A DNA stretch of 64,000 nt from Hortaea werneckii (Eukaryota; Ascomycota; Dothideomycetes; Mycosphaerellales; Teratosphaeriaceae). Numbering within the stretch: the stretch's first letter is position 1; the number at the start of each line of letters is the position of its first letter. Below the pieces are notes generated by a model. The model worked only from the letters and a program-made list of their open reading frames with translations. It was not told the DNA's origin and made no database searches. The DNA lies in the NCBI GenBank assembly GCA_037044905.1, contig JBAOKB010000185.1, forward strand, positions 1 through 64,000, read 5' to 3'. Both the position numbers and the translations under genes were made by a program. Shown here in pieces: positions 22,011 to 32,057 of this stretch.

Positions 22011-22564
22011 GGCGCGCGGGGAAACTCACCAGCATGAGCAATTGCGTTGACCCCGCTGACTGCACTCAGCTCAGAGGGCAAAGCTAAGGTCAATGAAACG
22101 TCATATATGATGGCGCGAGGTAGTACAGCTGGATCTGAACGTGTCTTTTTAAGCCCGCCTTCCGTCTCACCCAGGATCGGCGTCATCTCGCTGCCTGCAT
22201 ACGTCGTGGGAACGGCTATATGGGGTAGGCCAGTTCGAATGCTAACTGCTTTACCAAGGCCAATCGCACTCCCGCCACCAATAGTCACGATACTATCGGC
22301 GTTGTTCAGTTGAGCATGCTCGACTGCCGTCTTCGTGACACTTGTTGGCGTATGCATAGCCGCTTTTGAGAACGTGCAGGCCACTGTAATGGATGCCTCT
22401 GCAAGCGTCCTTGCTAGCTCTGCTGCCTTTTCCAGTTGGCCTGGGGTTGAGAGGAGAATGGGTTTGTGCAAGGATAATCGCTTCAACTCTTCAGGCAGTC
22501 TGTATCTGGACCCCAAACCGAATAGCAATCGGGCCGGGTTGCCATTGTATTCGAAGCTGTCCAT
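21360..22564 (-). CDS. Maleylacetate reductase (iron-type alcohol dehydrogenase family)
   Basis: Two exons (22564-22030 and 21907-21360) give 360 residues, the usual family length. The 122-bp intron restores the conserved run GVNAIAHAVEALYARNTNP. VTIGGGSAIGLGKAV is the nucleotide-binding GGGS motif and PTTYAGSEMTP is typical of maleylacetate reductases. Histidines in HHKLCHTLGG and LPHAQTH are the metal or active-site histidines. It reduces maleylacetate to 3-oxoadipate with NAD(P)H, the last step before the 3-oxoadipate pathway proper. The intron contains long A and G homopolymers. The gene is convergent with the C2H2 regulator. Confidence 0.92.
21958..22012. repeat. A20 and G25 homopolymers inside the reductase intron
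   Basis: On the + strand a run of 20 A (21958-21977) is followed 10 bases later by 25 G (21988-22012). Both lie in the intron of the maleylacetate reductase gene, so the transcript would carry C25 and U20. The U tract lies upstream of the 3' splice site. Exact run lengths in such tracts are often unreliable in assemblies. Confidence 0.85.
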
Positions 22565-23182
22565 TAGACGATTCAGATCCAGGGGCCTCTATCGATTCAT
22601 GTGTTGGAATGCGAAAAAGAAGGATGGATGCACGAGAAATGGAACGCCGTGACCTATCCTAAGTAAGTCACGGATTCAGCTTGGTGCTTCGGTCCTTGTG
22701 CGATGCCTGGGCCCACAACCGCCATGTTCATCTGACCCTTCAAAGAGGCCGGTGGAACGCCGTGGTTGACACATCCACACCCGGCCGAGACTGTGCAACG
22801 ATCGTCAAGTCTGGACGAACTTGCTCCCATGCATGCAAATCAATATTACCGGGACCCGCATGACATCGTACGCCGCTAAATCGCACAGTCGGTACAGTCT
22901 CCTGGTCCACTGGAAAGGATCTACATCCGGGGAGAATCGTGGGGAAGCTTCTTTTATACTTTGTGGGGCGCGGGGCTGCTCGGTGGGGCTCATACGGCTA
23001 TGAGGCACGGCTACGACACACGCCACCTCGGGGATCACGCAGAGGACATGTACATGTATTATTTATGGAGGCTATTGAAAGCCTCAACATTACTCTCATA
23101 AACCCCTGATCGGACCGAAACCCCTATGGTCTCAAACTGCTCTGTCTTCAACCACAAGGCTATCGATTGATCCGGCAGCATC
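22565..23182. other. Spacer between reductase and P450 remnant
   Basis: Divergent upstream region for maleylacetate reductase (-) and the P450 fragment (+). Nothing recognisable beyond short unsupported reading frames. Confidence 0.45.
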
Positions 23183-23695
23183 ATGGCAGGCTTGACCGTG
23201 GCCGCCGCACTCGTAGCCATCGTAATCTTTGGCATAGTCTACATCATTCGGCCCCGTCAAGGCTCGAAGACTTTGCCTCCGGGACCGCCTCTGTGGCCGT
23301 TAGTTGGTGAGAACTGCGCGTGGTCTACTTCGAATGACGAGCGGGATACTAATTACCACCGTGCTAGGCAACTTACTACAGATCCCGACATCGAAAGCAT
23401 ATCTCAAGTGAGTGGTAACCATGGGAGCATTCGACGGAAGGGTATGACTGAGAATCCGGGCAGGTTCACTGAGTGGGCTCACACTTACGGACCCATCTTT
23501 GCCCTGAAGCTCGGACCTCAAGATCTGGTTATCTTAAACACCGCCAGCGCCGTGCACGAGTGAGATTTGCCTTTGAATTGCACGATTCTTATCATCTTCT
23601 AACGAACGTCCCCCTGATACAGTCTCTTTGATAAGCGTGGAGCCATCTATTCCAGCCGGCCGCCAAACCACATTGGATCAGAGCTGATCGTATGA
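23183..23695 (+). pseudogene. Cytochrome P450, N-terminal fragment only
   Basis: Four correctly spliced exons (23183-23306, 23368-23407, 23464-23559, 23623-23695) encode 110 residues, then a TGA. The product begins with a membrane anchor (AALVAIVIFGIVYII), then LPPGPPLWPLVGNL, KFTEWAHTYGPIFALKLGP and IYSSRPPNHIGSELI, the standard start of a fungal microsomal P450. Family members run to about 500 residues; the I-helix, ExxR and haem-Cys regions are absent and I find no continuation before the GH43 gene. The sharp loss with intact upstream introns suggests a deletion or rearrangement rather than slow decay. It borders the aromatic cluster and may once have served it. Confidence 0.82.
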
Positions 23696-24431
23696 ATTGT
23701 TCTGGAGCAGGTAGAAATGGGAGCGCTACACTGACCATTCGCCCTTCGCTTTACTCACCAAATAGTTGTTTTCCTTCAGCAACAGTGCTGTGATGGAGCG
23801 CGGTCCAAATGGTGGTGCCGTTTGCACGCGGCGGCTGTGTCTCGCACTCCTCCTGAAAAATTGCCACAGGATCTTAGCCCGCTGGACGCTTATACGCGCA
23901 AGAGACGAGTGTCCCAAACTCCTTTGGGCAGCCTGAAGAGCGAAATGATATGTCTACAAGCTGCCTAGCCACCGGACTCCACATACTACGTATCTACCCG
24001 AACCTGACATTAGCATTGCGAGTGGCCATCCAAAGGCGTGAGAGGCGACAGAATTAAATAGCACGGCTTGAGCATGAAGTCGGCATTGTTTTTCGACTGC
24101 CAGATGGACCAGTCATTTCAAAATCACAATTAGACGGAATGAAGGTGCGCAGTACTTTGCTTCCACCCTCAGCTTCCTAGCTTAAAAGCGGACGGCTAGC
24201 AGTAGTAGGATACAGAACTAGACATGCCATCCGCTTGGTCAAAACATCTCGCAGTGTAAAAGGGGCGATCAATGAGAGTGGGAGCAGAACGGTAACAGAA
24301 GAAATCGCGTAGACAACCATATGCGAACGTGTTTGCGCTACCCATTTTAGGACAGTGGTTTTAATCCTCGAAACATTTCGAGGTCACTACCTCTCCTCTT
24401 AGAACTCTTGCTAAGATCTGAGCTGTCTAGA
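23696..24431. other. Spacer after the P450 fragment
   Basis: Region where the rest of the P450 would lie. No P450 motif was found in any frame, and no other gene is convincing. Confidence 0.45.
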
Positions 24432-25391
24432 CTAGTAAACAGTAGGCCAGCCGTTGTCGTAACGAATCAAGTTGATGCCGAGTTGCGCAGTGCCAGCAGC
24501 GTTGTAGTAATGGTAGACGAGCACGTCAGCGTCGTTATCGGTGAAGACAGCAGGGTGGCCGGGTCCGTGGATATTGCCGTGGCTGGCTAGAAGCTGGGTT
24601 CCGCCGCCCTGCATCATGGGCGTGCCAGCCCTGTCAACGTAGGGGCCGGTGACACTGCTAGATCGTCCGACCATGGTGCGGTAAGTACTGTCGACACCCT
24701 GGCAGCATTTGTCGAAAGCGGCCCAAAGGTAGTAATAGTTGCCATGCTTGGTAATGTAGGGAGCTTCGATGGCGCCGCCGTTGGCAGGGCGTGCGGCGAT
24801 GGAGATGAGGTCGTTGCTGTTTATGGGCTTACCGGTCGAAGGGCTCAGCTGGACGAGCTTAAGGCCGGACCAGAAGGATCCGAAAGACAGCCACCACTTG
24901 CCATCAGTGTCGACGAACAGGTTCGGGTCGATCGCGTTGTAGTTGCTGCTGTCCGACGATTCGACTACGAGACCCAAGTTGGTCCAAGAGCCGGAGGCGC
25001 CAGTTTTACTCGTCGCGAGAAAGATCGCGGACCGAGATGTGCCGAAGCTAGAGGCCGAGTAGTACATGTAGTATTGGCCGTTATGATAGGAGAGATCAGG
25101 CGCCCACAAGTTCTTGTCGCCATTGGTGTAAGTAGTCGTCCAAGAAGCGCCATTAGGAAATGCAGCGCCGATGTCATTCCAGGTGATGCGGTCCCTAGAT
25201 GTCTTGAGACCAACGCCGTTGGCCGTGAAGGCAGCGAGATAGGTGCCATCGGGTTTCTTAACTACAGTGGGATCGTGGATGAAGGTGTCGCCGTTAACCG
25301 GACCAGGGTCGACGGCTCGCTTCTCCAAGGACGAGGCGAAGGCTCCGATGGCGAGGATGCCTCCGGTGAGGATGCTGTGGAAGGAGACCAT
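24432..25391 (-). CDS. Secreted GH43 arabinanase (endo-1,5-alpha-L-arabinosidase type)
   Basis: Single exon, 319 residues, ATG at 25391. A signal peptide (hydrophobic ILTGGILAIGAFAS) is followed by a Kex2-type KR at 24-25. The five-bladed propeller catalytic triad of GH43 is visible: D40 (FIHDPTVV), D155 (NAIDPNLF) and E209 (GGAIEAPYI). The length equals a single-domain enzyme without a carbohydrate-binding module. It would cut arabinan side chains of pectin outside the cell. A broken GH93-like exo-arabinanase lies 5 kb downstream, so the two may once have been a pair. Confidence 0.92.
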   Translation of the reverse strand: MVSFHSILTGGILAIGAFASSLEKRAVDPGPVNGDTFIHDPTVVKKPDGTYLAAFTANGVGLKTSRDRITWNDIGAAFPNGASWTTTYTNGDKNLWAPDLSYHNGQYYMYYSASSFGTSRSAIFLATSKTGASGSWTNLGLVVESSDSSNYNAIDPNLFVDTDGKWWLSFGSFWSGLKLVQLSPSTGKPINSNDLISIAARPANGGAIEAPYITKHGNYYYLWAAFDKCCQGVDSTYRTMVGRSSSVTGPYVDRAGTPMMQGGGTQLLASHGNIHGPGHPAVFTDNDADVLVYHYYNAAGTAQLGINLIRYDNGWPTVY

Positions 25392-26114
25392 GGCGCAAAG
25401 CTTTGTCAAAATACTGGCCTAGAACCTTGGTCGTCCAAAGAAGCCCGAGAGAGGCTCCGAGAAGTTGGAGATAGCGACACGATGTCCAGGGGCGCGAGCG
25501 TCGCCATTTGTACAACGAACCCGAGTGTGAGCGTGCAAGCCACGGGGCAAGCCGATTGTTCCGTGTCGAAGACTATTGTTTCGGATAAAGAGATCGCTGA
25601 AATGACTTGGAAGCCTAGGCATGACTTGTCGCAAAATTCCACCTATGAGACCAATACGCTTTGGCGCTGTGGACACTAACATTTGCTAGAGACATATTGT
25701 GCCTCTGCCTAGGTAGGTATAAGATACGGTAACTTGAGGGGAAGCTGAGAAAGAATGTGGACGGTCTGGGCAAGCTAAGCAACAAACTCTTACTGGTGCC
25801 AATATCCATACATAGGTAACGATACGATCAAGGGATTCCGCAATGATCAACGAATGGGCGTTCTAATATGCATAGATGTTGTGGCGTTAGACTGAGTACT
25901 GTCACAGCTGTATCTGTATAGGTAGGCGGCAGTTAATCGGCAACGGATCGGGTATTAGCCGGCCGGGCCAGTCTTGGCAGTCAAACGGCCTCCGGAGGGT
26001 GAAGCCCCGACTGACTTGATACACCCAGGTCGACCGAGCAATCATCGTTCGTCGCGGAACATGGAGGCGATGAGAAATAAAAGCCGCAGGCTGACATACC
26101 GCACTCCGCTCACG
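25392..26114. other. Divergent upstream region, GH43 / WBP11-like
   Basis: No gene seen. The palindromic word CCTAGGTA occurs at 25708-25715. Confidence 0.45.
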
Positions 26115-27044
26115 ATGCCAAAGGAACGATCAGCAAACCCGGCGGCGCAGCAGCGCAAGGCAGACAAGCAAAAAGAAATCGCCCGGTCACGCAAACAGCA
26201 CCAGGCCCAACGCAATGAGAAGCTCGCACGCCGCAATCCGGATCGTCTACAACGTCAGATCGACAAGCTGAAGGACCTTGAACGGACAGGCGTTCTGCGA
26301 CCGAAAGACAAGGAAACGCTACAGCAGCTGGAGCGCGATGTGAAAGGGGTCCGACGAGCGCGAGAGGCGCTGGGAGATGCAGCCCCGAAATTCGCCGAGC
26401 GAAGACATGATGGCAGCGGCAGAGGTGGCCATGGTGGTGGCGGTGGCGGAACCAGAGATGCGCGGCAAGAGCAGCGAGAACGGAGACAGCACCTCGGGAA
26501 GCGACGGCGAGGGTCGGAGGATGCGCAGGCGTCAGGCAGCGAGACTGATGAAGAGGTACGACGAATCCCCATGCCACGCGATACGCCGCCACCCTTCCCG
26601 CGACCACCGCGACAGCAGAGGCAAAAACACGATCTCCCACCGAAGCCAACTCAGGCACCGGCACAAACCACCTACAGTAGCGCACCGCAGATCCGCGACC
26701 TCAAGAAGGAAGCCCTCAAATTTATGCCCGCTGCCGTCAGTCAGAATCGCAATCGCATTAAGGGCACAGGCGGTCGTCTTCTCGAGCCGGAGGAGGCCGA
26801 CCGGCTGGAGAAATCTGGGTACATGGCAGCCCAGCATGCGGCTGACGAAGCGGGCTTGGAAGCGGCCTTTGATCAGACAGTGCACGAGGTCGCAGCTGAA
26901 GGTGAGAGAGGCGATGATCTGGACGAGGAGGCGAGAAGATTTGAAAACGAAATTGCCAGCATATATCCTGCCGATGCTGAACACATGGGCAGCAAGGGAG
27001 ACAAAGGTGTGGAGATGGAGGAGGTCGAGGATGAAGGAACATGA
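26115..27044 (+). CDS. WBP11-like splicing-associated protein
   Basis: Single exon of 309 residues from the ATG at 26115; an upstream in-frame ATG at 26061 exists but the family start MPKERSANPAAQQRKADK fits this one. The first 60 residues are a basic, helical Wbp11 domain, followed by a Gly-rich stretch, a Pro-rich segment (DTPPPFPRPP) typical of WW/PQBP1-binding proteins, and the conserved QIRDLKKEALKFMPAAV region. The C-terminus is acidic. Relatives are nuclear pre-mRNA splicing factors. The call rests on composition and motifs. Confidence 0.8.
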   Translation: MPKERSANPAAQQRKADKQKEIARSRKQHQAQRNEKLARRNPDRLQRQIDKLKDLERTGVLRPKDKETLQQLERDVKGVRRAREALGDAAPKFAERRHDGSGRGGHGGGGGGTRDARQEQRERRQHLGKRRRGSEDAQASGSETDEEVRRIPMPRDTPPPFPRPPRQQRQKHDLPPKPTQAPAQTTYSSAPQIRDLKKEALKFMPAAVSQNRNRIKGTGGRLLEPEEADRLEKSGYMAAQHAADEAGLEAAFDQTVHEVAAEGERGDDLDEEARRFENEIASIYPADAEHMGSKGDKGVEMEEVEDEGT

Positions 27045-27459
27045 ACCAACGACGTCACGAATTAAGGATTAATCTTGTGATGGATCCCTCTGTTCAACAG
27101 GTCACTTGCCGCCTCAACTACGCGAGTCATAGTATCTGCAGTGCCTGGGCTGCTCGCTATTACGCCGTCATCTGATCTCATCTCGCACAATCTGCCTCGT
27201 TTGCTACGATCAGACATACTCTCCGTCATCCGTCAAACGTCGCAGACGTTGCTACTGATCTTCGCTTGCTTCCTCGTAATCCCAAAAGCATCATTCAGCA
27301 AGCCAGGACTTCCATATCACAACCGACGGAGCAGGAGCCACTAGTCCCGCACTGGACCATTCGCCTTTAAATCAGGACCTGAGCTTTGCGATAGCATCCT
27401 CTTTGTGCAGCTTGTCGCTCTTTCCTGGCATTTGAAGCACTGCTAGACTTGCACCTCCG
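27045..27459. other. Intergenic, no gene seen
   Basis: About 415 bp between two + strand genes. Nothing recognisable. Confidence 0.4.
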
Positions 27460-27927
27460 ATGGACAGCGCAGCAAGACTTCCCGACTTTCCTCAGCGTTG
27501 CCAAGGCCTTTCTGTCAGATCTTCGGAGAGCCTCTGGAGCCACCTCATAACCCTCCTCAACTTCCTCCTTCTCAGGCCGTGGAGAATCCTGCTGGACACC
27601 GTGCTTGCCTATCGATATGTGTACATCCTATCTGTACACGACCCCGGCCGCTCGTCCTCTCTCGATAACGTCCAGTCTTCTGCGCCTCATCACCAAGTCA
27701 TTGGCGTGTACGCGTCTGCTGAAGCCGCCCGAGTAGCAATGACCGAAATACTTCGACTACCAGAATATCAAGCCCAAGCGATACACATGGGTTTCCCAAA
27801 GCACGGCAAAGCGGATCTTGGGACAAGGATGGGATGCGAGTCTTCCACATTCGAGGCAGGCAAGTGGCATAACGAGAGACTTGTGTTGCTTGTGGAGAGC
27901 ATGGTGGTGCGGAGGAAAGGGTGGTAA
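27460..27927 (+). CDS. Hypothetical protein, 155 residues
   Basis: Single exon with an ATG start and an ordinary composition. It has one hydrophobic segment (LITLLNFLLLRPWRILLDTVLAY, residues about 30-50), then YRYVYILSVHDPGRSSS and a region GVYASAEAARVAMTEIL that resembles the small repeat fold found in many short Pezizomycotina proteins. I do not recognise a function. The opposite strand also has open frames, so the call is moderate. Confidence 0.5.
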   Translation: MDSAARLPDFPQRCQGLSVRSSESLWSHLITLLNFLLLRPWRILLDTVLAYRYVYILSVHDPGRSSSLDNVQSSAPHHQVIGVYASAEAARVAMTEILRLPEYQAQAIHMGFPKHGKADLGTRMGCESSTFEAGKWHNERLVLLVESMVVRRKGW

Positions 27928-28205
27928 GCGTATCTCTCGATGAATTCAAAGTGGTAGCTCGACGTTGCGAAAGTACCCAATCAAAACATGTTCCACGGCC
28001 GAAAAGCAAATTGCCCAATCTTCGGCCCAAGGGCTCTTGTACTATTCAAGAGGCATGCATCAACAAGCTAGTTACTTTCATTCTCCACACTAAAAACGTA
28101 CGTCTATTGAGAACGCCGCAATCACATATTCTCTTCGACGCTTCTACCTTCGCCCACAGATCAGTATAAGACCATGCTTACAGAAGTGCAAACTAGAGTC
28201 GATGT

Positions 28206-28976
28206 CTACGACTGTGCTTCAAGCATTTTTTGCTTTGCTTCGGACTCGGTCACCACATCCGCATATTTCGCATTGAGGTCGAACAAATTCGAAGCGTGAA
28301 TTTCCGGCGTACGATCACCGCAAGCTTCATCCACGACCTGTCGGTCATTAGACACTGCACGGAACAGGCTTTGCAAGACTTACCATAGGACGAAAGCCGT
28401 AGCACATAGCATCCAACGCAGAGGCTCGTACACAGCCTGAAGTACTAACTCCACAGATCACAAGCGTATCGATTTGTCGCAGCTAAGGTCCAAGGCTGTC
28501 AGCTGCAAGATAAAGAACCATTACGGAAGTCCATACTGTCTTACATTGAGCTTGGTAGCAAGCGTAGTGCCAAAGAACGCACTTGGGTACTTCTTGTAGA
28601 CGACGATGTCCTCTGGCTTTGGTTGCAGACCGTCAAGATCAGCAGCCAAACCACGAGGATCATCTTTCTGCCAGACACTGAGTGGTTTGGCCTTGAGCCA
28701 GAACAGTCCAGCGTCTCGCATCTCTGGGTCATGGTATGCAACTTTGGTATGTGCGACAGTGATCCCCGCTTGCCTGGCTACAGCGAGCAGCCTCCTCATC
28801 GAATCCGGTGAGGCAGCTGCCGCCGGGTTCTGACTTATATCGAGAGGTGAAGAAGAGTCCCAGTAAGCCCGACATACATCTACTATCAGTAGTGCAGGGC
28901 GTTTGCCCCATCCCATGCGGTTGGCGAAGCCGGAGTCGGCATAGCTGGACGATTGGGAGTGAGGGACATGTGACAT
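28206..28976 (-). CDS. Isochorismatase-fold cysteine hydrolase
   Basis: Three exons (28976-28545, 28482-28384, 28337-28206) with introns of 62 and 46 bp, all in phase 0, giving 220 residues. The catalytic triad is D33 (ALLIVDV), K129 (YKKYPSAFFGT) and C161 (GVSTSGCVRAS). The family includes isochorismatase, N-carbamoylsarcosine amidase and nicotinamidase; the WDSSSPLDISQ region and the STSGCVRAS site look most like the N-carbamoylsarcosine amidase group. The substrate is not known. No signal peptide. Confidence 0.9.
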
Positions 28977-30127
28977 CCTCGATGCAGTCTTACGCGGCGT
29001 CGAACTTCGTGATAAGCTTGCAGGAGATGTAGTTGGTGGATATTGTGTTTATTGAGAGACAGACCTTTCAATCTAGGTCAGGAAAGTGAACGCGCCCTCG
29101 GCCAAGGTTCGGCCAGCGGTGACGCCGGGGACATGCAGATAGACCTGGAATAATTGATAAGAACATGTCCATACAGTGCTCTGTGAGGCGGCCTACTGAC
29201 TTTGCAAAGACTGAGTCTCATGGGTCACGTTTCAGTCGATGCCCTCTCACTACGGGAGAAGCTCTCCACCGAAGTCTTCATTTCGGCTCAGCCAGCCTTA
29301 TCTCAGGTATACGGAAATTGACAGAGTGTGTGTCTTTCGCAGATCAAGTATTTTACCAGTGATCCCCATGAATGGCCGAGGGTGTATGTAGCAGACAGTC
29401 AATTGAGCCTGGTCTTCTGATTCCTTCGAGGCGGTCGCTGGGCCATTTGTGGCCCGTGAGCTCAAGTCACATGTTCGACTCGCTCCAGTATCCGGATTCG
29501 TCACAACTACAACGAGGAATTTACAACCTGGACGTCGAACGAGGTACGACGAACAAAATTGGAGGGGGCTTCACACAGTGAGCCCCTGCAGTTGACGTAA
29601 AGTTCACCACCTGTCAAACCTTGACTACCTAGGTATCATACGAAGGTCAGCACGAGGACCGGACAATCAATGCCCATCAACCCACTCCTATCTTGGACCG
29701 ATCTCCGTGCCAATAACTCCACTTCCCCAATAATCACGTAGTAGCCCTGAATGCATCGGCGTCGGTTGGGCGTCATAATCCAGGGACAATGTTCTCTCCA
29801 TGCTTCTTGGCATCTGGGCACCCCTCCGGAGAGCTCCATGCGGAGAAACCTGGAGACCCATTGGAAGCATTCTACCGGCGTGGCAGCGCTGTGGTTGGCT
29901 GAAACCTCTTCAGTAGACTGTATATGCCGACGGCAGCAATTCTTCCGTCTCGACTTGATCTATTCAACGCCGGTGGATGGGCGATGCTTGCTACCGCTTG
30001 GGTACGGATGCCGCTGTTCGGCATATTCAGTGGCATGTTGGGGTATGGTCGCCGGACACATTTAAAGCTATCCTGACATCCGCCACACAGAACAGCTGAG
30101 CATCTCTACCGGCCGAATCTTTGCAAC
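28977..30127. other. Intergenic, no gene seen
   Basis: About 1.15 kb between divergent genes. Only short frames are present. A TACCTAGGTA palindrome lies at 29626-29635. Confidence 0.45.
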
Positions 30128-31436
30128 ATGTTCGGAAGTATAGCTGCGTTGTCTTTGCTGGGCGTGCCTCTCGCGGCCGCTCGAAGACCCCAGCAGCCGC
30201 CACTCTTGACCAATGTCACCGTTTTCGATCCGCCGGACAATTACACTGTCCCGCGTACGTTGTACGCCCGTGCAATGGCACTAGACTGCAGCGATACTCT
30301 GCTAGCGACGTGGGAGAACTACCTGCCTACTGCGACCCCGGAGGAGGCATGCCCGAACAACTGTCCAGAGAATCCGTATATTCCCATCTATCAATCCTTC
30401 GATCAGGGAGAGACATGGTCTGAGAGAGCCAAGGTCTACGACCAGGTCAACGGATGGGGACTGCGGTATCAGCCATTCCTCTACGAGATGACCGAGGACA
30501 TCGGTGACTTTGCAGCCGGTACTCTGTTGCTAGCAGCGAACAGCATCCCAGCCGATCTTTCGGAGACCAAGATTGATGTTTATGCTTCAGAAGACGAAGG
30601 GTGAGTGACGTTGCAATTTCTGCCCAAATTTCATTCTTTAACGCCTTGCAGATTCACATGGAGCTTCGTATCCAGCGTTGCAAGGGGTGGTGAAGCATTG
30701 CCAGAGAACGACTTGGAACCAGTATGGGAGCCATTCATGCTCATTTACGAAGGCCAGCTGGTTCTCTACTACTCTGACCAACGCGACCCGGATAACACAC
30801 TCGGACAGAAGATGGTACATCAAACCACGACAGATCTTCTCAACTGGGGCCCGATTGTTGATGATGTCCATTACGATGACCCCACTTTCCGCCCTGGCAT
30901 GCCCATCATTTCCGAGCTCCCGACAGGAGACTGAATCTTGACGTACGAATTCCTTGGAGCTGAAGAAGGAGGATTCCACGTCTACTACCGCATCTCGGAT
31001 TCGCCGCTTACGTTTGACGCTCAGCCTGGCATTCCAATCTTGCCGGCTGACGGCTCGAGCCCTGAAGGTTCACCATACAACGTCTGGACACCAGCAGGAG
31101 GGGAGAAAACGGCACTATCGTTGTGAGCGATGGGAACCACACGCCGCTGTACCTTAACCGTGCGCTTGGAGCTGAAGATGCGTGGACGACATTGGAGGTG
31201 CCTGCTGGCGCGAGCTACACTCGTTCGCTTCTCGTGCTTCCCAACGATCCGTCCAGGATCATGATTGTTGCTGGCGGTGTGCTTGGGGAGAAGATAACTC
31301 CGTACTTGTGACCACCATCGACCTGGAGGAGGAGAATGGAAAGGGAAACAAGTACGGTCACCGAAAGCATGGAAAGGCTTGCTGGGGTAAGGGTAGGGGT
31401 AGAGGTAGAGGCAAGGGTAAAGGCCATGGCTGGTAG
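30128..31436 (+). pseudogene. GH93-like secreted exo-arabinanase, disrupted
   Basis: Exon 1 (30128-30600) and a 51-bp intron are intact. The product starts with a signal peptide (SIAALSLLGVPLAAA) and shows the beta-propeller motifs of this family: YQSFDQGETW (Asp-box-like), DQVNGWGLRYQPFLYE, PVWEPFM, YYSDQRDP and VHQTTTDLLNWGP. After 30931 there is an in-frame TGA (30932-30934), then an apparent +2 change in an A run near 31105-31109 and a -1 change in a G run near 31285-31288. The homologous reading continues across all three and ends in a Gly/Lys-rich tail at 31436. GH93 enzymes release arabinobiose from arabinan. Either a recent pseudogene or a sequence with base errors; the stop favours a real lesion. 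Confidence 0.75.
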
Positions 31437-32057
31437 ATAGCCAATGAGTGTTGAGGTTTTGGGAGGCTCAGCGCACTCCACTCGACGATGTAAATGCTCA
31501 AAAGTCACGACGTTCCAGTTACGGATGGCCATCGCTTCCCAGCACACATTATTTTGTCTCTTTTTCTAACCCCAATGATGATCGTCAGTCGCTGATGGTT
31601 TCCAGCGAAGGTCGCCTTATTGATCCGCAGGAAGGAAATAGGTGCCATGCGTAAAAGCATATCATCGTGAGTAATATACACAAATGTAATTGGAAACTGT
31701 ATACGAGTTGTCGCGATAGAAGAGTTGTCAGTGATTGTTGAACGAACAAAGCGGTTGAAGGGCTGACGTGTGCGAAAAGTGGATGACTTGCATTCCCGCA
31801 CGTCCTAGCATCCATGTCTTCGGCCGACATCTCTACTGTTAACACCAAATTTCCAGATCCAACTGTAGTGACCGACTTTTCAATGATCTTCATGAATTGT
31901 AATAATACTATACAAATCGAAGTATGGAGTTTTAACCCAGAACAAGGAAATATCAGTAAACCTCCCAGCGCCGACGCTAAATGACTAATATCCTTTCAAC
32001 GAGAGCCAAGCAAATCTCTGTCTCGTTTCCAAATTACCACGCAGCTTCCTTTCAAGC
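31437..32057. other. Convergent intergenic region
   Basis: About 620 bp between convergent genes. No gene or terminator structure that I can support. Confidence 0.4.

Noticed and set aside
24744..25679. 311-codon + strand frame opposite GH43
   Set aside because: It is antisense to a gene with a full GH43 catalytic triad and signal peptide; a codon-bias shadow.
26110..26984. Minus-strand frames opposite the WBP11-like gene
   Set aside because: Mirror of a charged, GC-rich coding sequence; no domains, and the + strand has the Wbp11 motifs.
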